A stretch of DNA of 10,970 nucleotides from SIAJ01 sp035258765 (GCA_035258765.1 DATFWZ010000642.1:1-10970), one strand, 5' to 3'; numbered from the stretch's first letter, positions 1-7,147 are shown. Translations and numbers: made by a program. The notes: a model not told the origin generated them from the letters alone.

Positions 1-675
1 TACCGTGATCTTCTTCGAGAGGTCACCGTTCGCGACGGCCGTGGTTACCTCGGCGATGTTCCGCACCTGGGCGGTCAAGTTGCCGGCCATCGAGTTCACT
101 GAGTCGGTGAGGTCCTTCCACGTCCCGGCCACCCCCTTGACTTTCGCCTGCCCGCCGAGCTTACCTTCCGTCCCCACCTCGCGTGCGACCCGCGTCACCT
201 CGGACGCGAAGCTCGAGAGCTGATCGACCATCGTGTTGATGGTCCGGGCGGTGCGGAAGAACTCGCCCTGGAGCGGACGGTCGTCGATCTCCAGGGCCAT
301 GGTCTTGGACAGGTCACCCTGGGCGACGGCACCGATCACGCGGGCGGTCTCGATCGTCGGGTGAACCAGGTCGTCGATCAGCTCGTTCACGGAGCTGACG
401 GATTCGCGCCAGAACCCGGTGACGTCGCCGAGTGAGAGTCGCTGGCTGAGCTTGCCCTCCTTGCCGACGACCCGGCTCAATCGCGCCAGCTCGCCCGCCA
501 TCCGCTCGTTCAACTCGACGACCTCGTTGAAGGCGTCCGCCACCTTCCCCGCGACGCCGGTCCAGTCGGCCGGTAGCCGGATGTCGGCCTCCCCCTTCTT
601 GAGTGCATTCAGCGCCCGCAGCAGGATTCCCATCTCGTTTCCGCTGACGGCAGGCTCTTGCAGGGTTGGCGGCAT
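1..675 (-). CDS. HAMP-repeat sensor histidine kinase, N-terminal part (runs off left edge)
   Basis: The minus strand is open from an ATG at 675 to the window edge, giving 225 residues. A GGAG lies 9 bases upstream of the start (685-688), and an in-frame stop lies further upstream. The protein is a tandem array of HAMP-type units with a 97-residue period: GKEGKL at 71-76 recurs as GTEGKL at 168-173, and GDLSK at 120-124 recurs at 217-221. Conserved blocks such as NTMVDQL, SFASEVTRVAREVGTEGKLG and GTWKDLTDSVN are typical of the Nik1/Os-1 (group III) type of hybrid histidine kinase. There is no signal peptide or membrane segment, so a cytoplasmic kinase is likely. In this family HisKA, HATPase and often receiver domains follow; here they would lie beyond the left edge and are not seen. 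The array type is well supported; the kinase identity is inferred from the family. Confidence 0.85.
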   Translation of the reverse strand, partial: MPPTLQEPAVSGNEMGILLRALNALKKGEADIRLPADWTGVAGKVADAFNEVVELNERMAGELARLSRVVGKEGKLSQRLSLGDVTGFWRESVSSVNELIDDLVHPTIETARVIGAVAQGDLSKTMALEIDDRPLQGEFFRTARTINTMVDQLSSFASEVTRVAREVGTEGKLGGQAKVKGVAGTWKDLTDSVNSMAGNLTAQVRNIAEVTTAVANGDLSKKITV

Positions 676-960
676 GATGGAACACTCCGAGAGTTTCCGG
701 ACTGGGGTTCCTATCACTCAGTGACCAAACCGGCGCGGACCGTGCGCCGGGCGGAGTCGCTCGAGAGGGGGTGCTCGGTAAGACCGGGGTCGCGAGTTTG
801 ATCGGGCGAATCCCGCCGGCGCGCACCGCGGGCTTGATGAGAGGGTAGCACTTTTCGTACCACATGGAGTTGCGATGTGGCCCGCCGCAATGGCGAGTCA
901 TTAGAGTGGGCACTAACGATTACAAAGGACGAACTTGAGACGACACGCCTCGAACGCGAC
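676..960. other. intergenic region between kinase and patatin genes
   Basis: There is no credible gene here; the open frames in it are arginine/proline-rich shadows. Two inverted repeats are visible: a 7-bp GC stem with a 7-base loop at 730-750 (CCGGCGC/GCGCCGG) and a 6-bp stem with a 9-base loop at 860-880 (CCACAT/ATGTGG). Either could end the minus-strand patatin transcript, but neither is followed by a clear T-run. The region must also hold the promoter of the kinase gene unless that gene is read through from upstream. No convincing -35/-10 pair was picked out. Confidence 0.5.
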
Positions 961-2208
961 CTACCGGGGCTTTCGCTGGGAGGACTCGGCGGGCGAAGTT
1001 GCGAGGCGGATGCCGCCGCGTATGGGAACTTCTTCGCCTGATTGTGTGCCCGGGGGTGTCGAACGCCAGAGGGTGCCCGCCCGGGCACGCTCGCGCCCCG
1101 TCTCAAATAGCCGAGTCATCTCTACCGGGTTGAACGAAGTCGCGTCGTCCGGGACAGGAACGTCTGCAGGAACGGCGCTCAGGCGGTAATTCATGCCGGT
1201 CGAAAGGCAAAGGGCGTAGAGCTGAAACAGGTCCCCCCGGGTCTGCGAGTACAGTAGCGCTGAGATGGCGGACTCCGCGATCGGTAGCAGGCGCCGCGCG
1301 ACCGGCGCCGGGTCGGAGAACAGCTTACCGGCGACGATCACGTAAAGGTTTGACCCCGCGAGCGGTCGGTCGCCCAGCGCGGCGAGCCGCTCGCGGGGCA
1401 CCTGGGGCGGGCGAAAGAAAACCGACGCGGTCACTCCGCCATCGACGTGAAATTCCTCATAGACCTTGCCGTCTACTTCGATCGGGATCGGGACGGGCGG
1501 GAAGAAGCCGGGGATTGCGGCCGAAGCCAAGAGGACGCGACGGAACAGCGCCAGGTCAGCCGGTCTGCCGCGGGCGGCGATCGCGCCCATGTCCCAAACG
1601 ACCAGTCGCCGGCCGTCGAGGTGCGTGGTGCCGACGTAAAGTCGCCGGCCTTTCGCGTGTTCGGCGGCGACCTCGCGAAGGAGCTCGGGGCCGACGGTGG
1701 CCTCGATCAACCGCGCGAGCGGCTTCGAGTCGGCCAGTGAGTCCGAGAAGACGGCCGCGAGGTCGGATCGCCGCGCATAGATGTCCTTGTCCGTGACCCG
1801 GGTGTAGAATTTCCGCAAGTCGGGGTCGCGAGCGGGGCCGAGGAAGGCCAGCGTGGCGACCAGCGCACCCGTGCTCACGCCCGTGACCACGTCGAATTTT
1901 GGCCGCGTGCCCGCCTCCGACCACCCGGCCAGCACCCCTGCCGAATAGGCCCCGTAGGCCCCGCCACCGGACAGGACAAGGACGTTAAACGACGCCGGAC
2001 CCTTCACGGACGCGCGAACGACGGCCGGCGACTGGTCGCTGACCGATTCGATCACTCTTACATCAAGGACCGGGACACGGTCGCCTGCCGACTGTCGATC
2101 GACCAGGTCGGTGACCGGGACCGGGCCGACGCGGTCGTCTCTGGACACCAGAGACTGACACGCCGGCAGTCCAATTGCCACCACGGCCACGATGATGATG
2201 CCGCGCAC
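961..2208 (-). CDS. patatin-like phospholipase, probable lipoprotein
   Basis: This is a 415-residue patatin-family acyl hydrolase, expected to cleave phospholipid or other acyl esters with a Ser-Asp dyad. The oxyanion glycine run GGGAYGAYSAGVL starts at residue 81, the nucleophile elbow GVSTG is at 110-114 (Ser112), and the catalytic Asp lies in DGG at 256-258. I chose the GTG at 2208 over the upstream TTG at 2274. It follows a G-rich ribosome-binding stretch and gives a compact lipoprotein signal: MRG, a hydrophobic run, then LPAC with Cys17. The proline at -2 makes the lipobox imperfect, so periplasmic release by signal peptidase I is possible. The gene lies 93 bases downstream of the hydrolase gene on the same strand, so co-transcription is likely. 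Family membership is clear from the motifs; substrate and membrane anchoring are inferred. Confidence 0.85.
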   Translation of the reverse strand: MRGIIIVAVVAIGLPACQSLVSRDDRVGPVPVTDLVDRQSAGDRVPVLDVRVIESVSDQSPAVVRASVKGPASFNVLVLSGGGAYGAYSAGVLAGWSEAGTRPKFDVVTGVSTGALVATLAFLGPARDPDLRKFYTRVTDKDIYARRSDLAAVFSDSLADSKPLARLIEATVGPELLREVAAEHAKGRRLYVGTTHLDGRRLVVWDMGAIAARGRPADLALFRRVLLASAAIPGFFPPVPIPIEVDGKVYEEFHVDGGVTASVFFRPPQVPRERLAALGDRPLAGSNLYVIVAGKLFSDPAPVARRLLPIAESAISALLYSQTRGDLFQLYALCLSTGMNYRLSAVPADVPVPDDATSFNPVEMTRLFETGRERARAGTLWRSTPPGTQSGEEVPIRGGIRLATSPAESSQRKPR

Positions 2209-2301
2209 GCCCCCACCCCCGAATAGACGAGCCCATGACCCGGCGGAGATACCGAGGGATGTGCCCGCGTGCAATCCCAGATTGTCCGGGGCCTGTCGGG
2301 T

Positions 2302-4020
2302 TCAATAGGTGGCATGCGAAATGGGCCCCTCGTCACTGAGCAGGCCGTGCAGGTCGGTCGAATGAAGGACGTGGCGGACGTCGCGGACTTTACCATCCAC
2401 TACAATGCCGCGCTTGATCAGGCGAATCCCGTGGCTGTAGTCGACATAGGTATCTTTGTGGACGATCGTGAGCGGCTGAATCGGCGTGCCGTCCGTCTTG
2501 TGCCATCCGTAGATCGCGACGCGATTGGACTTCTCCCCGAGCCGGTTTGAAATCACGACGTCTTTCTTTTGCCCGGCAACCAGCCCGGCCGGGCCCTTGG
2601 CATCCAACTGCTTCTGGATCAAGTCGTTGTGTCGGGCGAAGGTATCGGCCGCCTCGCGCTTCTCAGTGAGCGGGATCGGCTCGAGGCGCAGTGACGCGGA
2701 TGCGAACACTTGATCGACAAGCGTCCGCGTCGGCAGCGTGCAGCCGAACGCGTCGGCAACCCGCTGGGCGGTGGCCGGCGTGAGGGGGACGCGGACGAAG
2801 TCGCCGTCCGAGCCGATTGCCAGGTAATCCGGCATCACCTCGTACGCGGCCTCGTGCTCTCTTCCGGCTCGATCTTTGGCCCGAACCGTAACGGTGTGGA
2901 ACTTTCTCAGGAAGTCAGGGACGTTCCCGCGCAGCACCTCGGCCGCGAAGACCTCCTCTCGGGCCGACGGCGAGAGCCCGGCGACCTTCTTCATCACTTC
3001 AACTCCGCCCGGTGCATCAACCGGGCGAGGCGGGATGACCGGCGCCGGTTGAACCCACTTCAAATATGCTTGGGGACCACCCAAAGTCCCCCAGTCCGGT
3101 GCCTTGTGGTCGCCGGTCGTAATCGCGTGCAGCAGCCCGTTCATCTCCCCGACCAGGGCCGTGTGCAGGATTCGGGTCTTGGGGTTCGAGTGGACGTGAA
3201 ATACGGCTCGACCGTCGATGCCGGTGTGGATTACGAATTCGCCCGCGGTTGACTCGGTAAGTGGTCCATCCTCCTTGAAACGGGCGAGCATCCGCTGCGT
3301 TGCCCGGAACGTGCCGCCGTCGGGGCCGACCACCCGTTTGCCGTCGAGCATCACCTCGCGGTCGTCGTACGCGAGGACGACGAGTCGTCGCTCGTCACCC
3401 CCCTTCAGCCACGTGAGCAGCTTGTCCCCGTGTCTGAAGGCGTCGGCGTAGGCGTAGTTCGCGTCGAGGAACGCGATGCGCTCAACGTAACCCGGGATGG
3501 CATCGGCCGCGTCGAGCAGACCGAAGATGAAGCTACCTCCTTCGCTGTGGCCACAGAGGATAACCTTTGCCTCCGTCGCGGCGAAGCGGTCGCGTATTGT
3601 GGTCAAAATCCGAATGATGCGGGCCGAGGCGTCCTGGTGAGTCTTCCGCCACGCCGGCCAGCTGAGTCCGTCGGCTTCCACGCACGCGATGACGATTTCC
3701 TCCTTTGGCAGGACCTCCCGCAGCCGGCGGACTTGCGCCGCAACGTGCTGGATGTCGAAGTGCCAGTCCAGTCCGTCGACCTTGGCGCAGCCGAGGGTTT
3801 GTTCGATGGTATTTCCGTTCGGCGTCGCGTAGATAATGAGCCGAGTACGCTCCCGGGGGTCCATCGCGCGCGGCGCGTTCAACAGGACGCGGACATCCCC
3901 TTCCAGCCATTCCTCGCGCACCTGCTCGCCGAACCACGGGCTTCGACGCATGCCCGCGAGCATGGGCTCCGGGTCGCCCGCACAGCACAGTCCGAGCACG
4001 AGCATTGGCAGGACGTTCAT
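2302..4020 (-). CDS. alpha/beta-hydrolase fused to a conserved C-terminal domain
   Basis: This 572-residue protein starts at the ATG at 4020, which is preceded by AAGGAAG (4024-4030) at good spacing. A longer frame back to 4101 would add a polar, unlikely N-terminus and cross the hairpin at 4062-4100. Residues 1-14 are hydrophobic (MNVLPMLVLGLCCAG), suggesting export, although the N-region lacks basic residues. Residues 55-300 look like an alpha/beta-hydrolase: strand LIIYATPNG, then the nucleophile elbow GHSEG at 157-161 (Ser159) after the VILC strand. The likely catalytic His and Asp are not assigned. Residues about 365-565 form a second unit with PDYLAIGSDGDFVRVPLT, KKDVVISNRL, AIYGWHKTDGTPIQPL and YVDYSHGIRL. 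I recall this unit as a separate conserved hypothetical family but cannot name it. The gene is first in a probable pair with the patatin gene. An esterase or peptidase role is only a guess. Confidence 0.75.
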   Translation of the reverse strand: MNVLPMLVLGLCCAGDPEPMLAGMRRSPWFGEQVREEWLEGDVRVLLNAPRAMDPRERTRLIIYATPNGNTIEQTLGCAKVDGLDWHFDIQHVAAQVRRLREVLPKEEIVIACVEADGLSWPAWRKTHQDASARIIRILTTIRDRFAATEAKVILCGHSEGGSFIFGLLDAADAIPGYVERIAFLDANYAYADAFRHGDKLLTWLKGGDERRLVVLAYDDREVMLDGKRVVGPDGGTFRATQRMLARFKEDGPLTESTAGEFVIHTGIDGRAVFHVHSNPKTRILHTALVGEMNGLLHAITTGDHKAPDWGTLGGPQAYLKWVQPAPVIPPRPVDAPGGVEVMKKVAGLSPSAREEVFAAEVLRGNVPDFLRKFHTVTVRAKDRAGREHEAAYEVMPDYLAIGSDGDFVRVPLTPATAQRVADAFGCTLPTRTLVDQVFASASLRLEPIPLTEKREAADTFARHNDLIQKQLDAKGPAGLVAGQKKDVVISNRLGEKSNRVAIYGWHKTDGTPIQPLTIVHKDTYVDYSHGIRLIKRGIVVDGKVRDVRHVLHSTDLHGLLSDEGPISHATY

Positions 4021-4061
4021 GGGCTTCCTTGGCCTGGCCGATTGACTGGGTGACAAATGAC

Positions 4062-4100
4062 TGCGGCCCGACTGGCTTCCAGTGTGCCAGACGGGCCGCA
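4062..4100 (-). terminator. strong hairpin after tRNA-Ser
   Basis: The minus strand reads TGCGGCCCG, then a T/T mismatch, CTGGC, a 9-base loop, GCCAG and CGGGCCGCA: 9 perfect outer pairs plus 5 inner ones. It begins 5 bases after the tRNA 3' end and lies before the ribosome-binding site of the hydrolase gene at 4020. The following bases (GTCATTTGTC) hold only a weak T-run. It could be the tRNA terminator, a processing signal, or a structured leader of the hydrolase mRNA. Confidence 0.55.
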
Positions 4101-4105
4101 ATCAA

Positions 4106-4195
4106 CGGAGAGGGCGGGATTCGAACCCGCGGAGGGGCTTTTGGCCCCTCGCCGCTTTAGCAAAGCGGTGCTTTCGACCACTCAGCCACCTCTCC
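4106..4195 (-). tRNA. tRNA-Ser (anticodon GCT)
   Basis: On the minus strand a complete class II tRNA cloverleaf folds by eye. The acceptor stem is GGAGAGG/CCTCTCC with discriminator G. The anticodon stem CCGCT/AGCGG encloses the loop TTGCTAA with anticodon GCT at 4159-4161, which reads AGC/AGT codons. The long variable arm has GAGGGGC/GCCCCTC and identifies a serine tRNA. The T arm is GCGGG-TTCGAAT-CCCGC. The length is 90 bases and CCA is not encoded (TTGATT follows). A TTGACG lies about 20 bases upstream but without a clear -10 partner. It is flanked by an integrase relic on the 5' side, so this tRNA gene may have served as an insertion region. Confidence 0.97.
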
Positions 4196-4227
4196 GATAA
4201 CGACTTACGTCAATCCACGTTTCTCAT

Positions 4228-4306
4228 TGACACCCACTGACACCCGGAAATCACTCTCAGGAATGGGTCGGGTGGTTGCGACACCGGACCCGCACACACT
4301 GACACC
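4228..4306 (+). repeat. cluster of GACACC direct repeats beside integrase relic
   Basis: Between the tRNA 5' end and the integrase fragment the plus strand carries GACACC four times: 4229-4234, 4239-4244, 4280-4285 and 4301-4306. Three of these sit in the longer form TGACACC, and two in ACTGACACC. Repeats of this kind beside an integrase gene can be arm-type binding sites or the remains of an attachment site. That role is inference; the copies are short and could be chance. Confidence 0.4.
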
Positions 4307-4324
4307 TGTCGCGGAGGTCTCAGC

Positions 4325-4780
4325 ATGTTCGAGCATTCTACATCCCCTCCCCCGACCGTCAAATCAGAGCGCCCCCAGGGGTCGCCGCTCTTCTCGCTTG
4401 CCAGCGGGTGCTGGGCGAAGAAGATCCGCCGCAAGCTCGAGTACTTTGGTCGGGGCTCACACGACGACGCCCTCGCCGACTACAACCGTCGCGCACCTGA
4501 TGTTCACGCCGGACGTCGGCCTCGCGATGAGGAGCCCGCCCCTCTGATCGTGTACACGTGGTGTGCCAATTTTCTGAGCGCCAAGCTCGACCAGCGCGAC
4601 AAGGGCGACTTGTCCGAGCGCATGTTCGCCGAGTACGGTGACGTTTGCAAGCGCCTGATCAAGGTTTTCGGCAAGGGCCGGCCCGTCAGCGACCTGGGAC
4701 CGGATGCCTTTGCTCGCCTTCGGAAGATGATGGCGAAGACCTGGGGGCCGGTTCGACTCGCGGGAGCCGAAGTTGAGTGA
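4325..4780 (+). pseudogene. truncated tyrosine-type site-specific integrase (N-terminal part only)
   Basis: The frame starts at an ATG with an ideal GGAGG 7 bases upstream (4313-4317) and codes for 151 residues. Residues 20-70 (SPLFSLASG-WAKKIRRKLEYFGR, HAGRRPRDE) and 80-145 (FLSAKLDQRDKGDLSERMFAEY, FGKGRPVSDLGPDAF, LRKMMAKTWGPVRL) match what I recall of the N-terminal and core-binding (SAM-like) region of planctomycete tyrosine recombinases. Such enzymes usually run to roughly 400 residues, with a catalytic R...HxxR...Y domain. Here homology stops near residue 147 and a TGA follows. No other frame downstream continues the family, so the catalytic domain appears lost rather than frameshifted. 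It lies 129 bases from tRNA-Ser on the opposite strand and is probably a relic of an integrated element. It may still be translated, but could not recombine DNA. Confidence 0.7.
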
Positions 4781-4961
4781 CTACGACGCCTTCATGGAGA
4801 CGCGCCGCCGAACCCCCCGTTGCACTCGTCCCGCCGCGGCGGTAGGCTCAACCGCGGCTCAAGGTTTAGTTGCCGCCGCGGGCGGGTGAATCATACGTTC
4901 GGCCGCGGGGAGAAATCAGGCCTTCCCAACGACTGCCGACCTTTGCGAACGGAGAGGAATC

Positions 4962-6128
4962 GTGGCTCATCCGACCGACTTTGATCGTCGCGAGTTCCTG
5001 GCCGGCGCCGCGGTTGTGGGAGCCGCCGCCGGAGTGGCGTCCGTCGCCGCCGCGGCCGACCCGGCCAAGGTGCGGGTCGGAGTGATCGGCTGCGGCAGTG
5101 TGTCCCACCAGTACCTGCCGCACTTGGCGAAGTGCCGCCACGTCGAACTGGTCAGTACCTGCGACATCATCCCCGAGCGGGCGAAGGCCCAGGCCGAGAA
5201 CTTCAAGATCCCCAACCACTACCCGCACATCGACAAGATGCTCGCCGGGGCCGCGTTCGACCTGATGGTCAACCTGACGGACATGCAGGAGCACGAGCAC
5301 CTGAACCGGCAGGCCGTCGAGGCCGGCAAGCACGTCTGGAGCGAGAAGCCGATGGCCAACTCGCTCGACGCCGGCCAAGAACTCCTGGAGGCGGCCAAGA
5401 AGAAGGGGGTCCGGATCTGGGGCGCCCCGGCGATGGTGGTGAGCCCGCAGTTCGCGTTCATGGCCAAGGCGGTGGCGGCCGGCAAGCTCGGGAAGCCGGC
5501 CGCCGCTCACGCCGAGTACGGCCACTCCGGGCCAGACTGGTCGGCGTTCTTCTACGAGAAGGGGGGCGGCAGCCTGCCGGACCTGGCGGTCTACAACCTG
5601 ACCACGCTGACCGGCGTGCTCGGCCCGGCCAAGGCGGTGACCGCCATGACCAGTGTCGTCACCCCGACCCGGCGGGTGCGCAACAAGGGCGAGATCAAGG
5701 TCATTGCCGAGGACAACGCGATGGTCCTCATGGACCACGGCAACGCCCTGATCTCTCACGTCCAGTCCGGGTTCAACTACTTCAACCCGCACGGGCACGA
5801 CGGGAGCAAGGAGAAGCGGCACACCGTCTCCATCTACGGCACCGCCGGGTTCCTGGGGCTAGTGGGCTACGACTGGGACCCGCGCGGGGTGGACCTGGCC
5901 ACAAAGGACGAGCCGGCCCCCAAGCGGTACGCCACTGACAAGGGTGACTTCGTCTGGCAGATGGGGGCGTCGCTGGCGGCCGAGTCCCTGGCGACGGCGA
6001 AAGAGCTCCTCATCACCCCCGAGCACGCGCTGCACGTGCTGGAGATCATCCAGGCCACCCGCGAGTCGCAGGAGACCGGCCGGCGGGTGCCCCTGCGGTC
6101 CACATTCAAGTGGCCGGTGGTCACGTGA
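4962..6128 (+). CDS. Tat-exported Gfo/Idh/MocA family oxidoreductase
   Basis: The protein has 388 residues and starts at a GTG preceded by GGAGAGG (4951-4957). The N-terminus is a twin-arginine signal: DRREFLAGAAVVG at 8-20, then an alanine-rich stretch to about residue 32, so export of a folded, cofactor-loaded enzyme is likely. The Rossmann motif GVIGCG is at 40-45, with an acidic residue after strand 2 (Asp68) that favours NAD(H). The family signature EKPMA is at 128-132. GGGSLPDL at 201-208 matches the GGG-x3-D region, but the His usual a few residues later is replaced (AVYNL). Members oxidise or reduce sugars, inositols and related polyols; the substrate here cannot be read from sequence. 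Planctomycetes carry many Tat-signal paralogues of this type. It appears monocistronic. The family call is firm and the reaction is open. Confidence 0.92.
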   Translation: MAHPTDFDRREFLAGAAVVGAAAGVASVAAAADPAKVRVGVIGCGSVSHQYLPHLAKCRHVELVSTCDIIPERAKAQAENFKIPNHYPHIDKMLAGAAFDLMVNLTDMQEHEHLNRQAVEAGKHVWSEKPMANSLDAGQELLEAAKKKGVRIWGAPAMVVSPQFAFMAKAVAAGKLGKPAAAHAEYGHSGPDWSAFFYEKGGGSLPDLAVYNLTTLTGVLGPAKAVTAMTSVVTPTRRVRNKGEIKVIAEDNAMVLMDHGNALISHVQSGFNYFNPHGHDGSKEKRHTVSIYGTAGFLGLVGYDWDPRGVDLATKDEPAPKRYATDKGDFVWQMGASLAAESLATAKELLITPEHALHVLEIIQATRESQETGRRVPLRSTFKWPVVT

Positions 6129-6138
6129 GTGGCAACGG

Positions 6139-6159
6139 CCGGGGCAGCTTAACCCCCGG
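6139..6159 (+). terminator. possible terminator after oxidoreductase gene
   Basis: CCGGGG and CCCCGG form a 6-bp stem around a 9-base loop, 10 bases after the oxidoreductase stop. The downstream bases are only mildly T-rich (TGTATTATT, some 10 bases later), so this is a weak candidate. Confidence 0.3.
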
Positions 6160-6208
6160 ATGCTGAGCTGTATTATTGCAAACGTTTCAATCTGATCGCA
6201 GATATGGA

Positions 6209-6775
6209 ATGAGTGCGCTGAATTTACTCGGGGTGCTGTTTCTGGGCCTTGGTGGGATTCTCTTATTCTGGACTCTACGCGCGCTGGTGCGGCGACAGGC
6301 GCTCCTCAGGAATCCAGTCAGGGTCGACGGGTTGGTTATCCACGTTCGCACCGTGGCAAGCAGCAGCGACAATACGACCGCGTTGACCCGCTCCAAGTTC
6401 TACCCGACCGTGCGCTACGAAACCAATGAAGGCAAGACGATTGACCGCGAGCTGCCCCCGACGAGGGAGTCAAGCGAGTGCCGAGTCGGCGCAGTCATCC
6501 GCCTGGTGTACCAGCGCGGCAATCCGGCCAACGTCGTGTATGCGGACTTGCGATGGGGGGATCTCGTTTCCACACTGATCGGCAGTCTGATTGTCCTGGG
6601 AATTGGCGCGCTCCTGTGCTTCTGCGTGGAGGGAACGCGGAAGAAACCAGCGAACGGCGCCACGTCCACACTCGGATCGGGAGCCGGTGAGCGGCCAGGC
6701 GGAACGCAAGACGAAGGCCCCCGCGGAGAAATGCGGTCGGAGGCGGCTGGCCGCCATCTCCATCGTCGCACATGA
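6209..6775 (+). CDS. DUF3592-like two-helix membrane protein
   Basis: The protein has 188 residues from the ATG at 6209; the frame is open back to a TTG at 6176, which would add 11 polar residues, and neither start has a good ribosome-binding site. A first membrane helix spans about residues 4-26. The central soluble part has the pattern seen in DUF3592 proteins: KFYPTVRYETNEGKTID at 63-79, then VGAVIRLVYQRGNPANVVYADL at 93-114. A second helix spans about 119-140. The tail from 142 on is Gly/Arg/Glu-rich, low in complexity and looks disordered. Such proteins are thought to sit in the membrane with a small beta domain between the helices; no function is established that I can cite. Its base and codon use looks less GC-biased than the gene upstream, which may point to a different history. 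Confidence 0.7.
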   Translation: MSALNLLGVLFLGLGGILLFWTLRALVRRQALLRNPVRVDGLVIHVRTVASSSDNTTALTRSKFYPTVRYETNEGKTIDRELPPTRESSECRVGAVIRLVYQRGNPANVVYADLRWGDLVSTLIGSLIVLGIGALLCFCVEGTRKKPANGATSTLGSGAGERPGGTQDEGPRGEMRSEAAGRHLHRRT

Positions 6776-7133
6776 GTGCGTTCATGAGTTGCCAGGAGCT
6801 GAGTAGACCGACTAGCTATTGCCGAACAAACTGTTGCACTTCACCGGGTCGGACTCGGCCTTGTGCGTCGGCGGCACCAGTTCGCCCCGGCGGTCGGTGT
6901 CCGGGGCTCTGACGGATTCCTGTCCGATTCATCATGCCGCGTCCGCTTTTCCTTGTGGGTGGCGTGCCCTCCGCACCCGTCCGCCGGCCCCCGTGGCGCC
7001 CCGCACGAACCACCGCGCGGCCCGTGCGACGACCGGACCGCCGTGGCCGGCCGGCGCGGCTGCCGATGCCCATCAAGGTTGCCCCCGGCCGTGCGGGACG
7101 ACGGCGCTGTGCCCGGCCAGGCTCGGGCGTATC
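6776..7133. other. gene-free region with possible dispersed repeat
   Basis: No frame here looks protein-coding; all are Arg/Pro/Ala-rich shadows of high-GC DNA. From about 6819 the plus strand could encode PNKLLHFTG, a short motif I recall from many spurious annotated ORFs in Gemmata-type genomes. This suggests a family of dispersed intergenic sequences. The rest (about 6950-7100) is rich in CCG/CGG and has no clear hairpin terminator. The promoter of the small operon starting at 7148 must lie in this stretch unless it is read through. Confidence 0.4.
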
Positions 7134-7147
7134 GGAGGAAATGCGGC

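Noticed and set aside
314..913. Long minus-strand frame of 199 codons overlapping the kinase gene.
   Set aside because: Arg/Pro/Gly-rich composition typical of an out-of-frame shadow; the HAMP-repeat frame on the same strand is clearly the real one.
4831..4842. Perfect palindrome CCGCCGCGGCGG upstream of the oxidoreductase gene.
   Set aside because: Simple CCG-type sequence in a very GC-rich background; no second copy or promoter element supports an operator.
4770..4865. Open frame continuing past the integrase stop (DSREPKLSDYDAFMETRRRTPR).
   Set aside because: It does not match the expected continuation of the integrase family, so a simple frameshift does not explain the truncation.
4866..5822. 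Long minus-strand frame of 318 codons opposite the Gfo/Idh/MocA gene.
   Set aside because: Antisense shadow of a high-GC gene: Val/Arg/Leu/Gly-rich, no domain. The plus-strand frame has Tat, Rossmann and EKP motifs.
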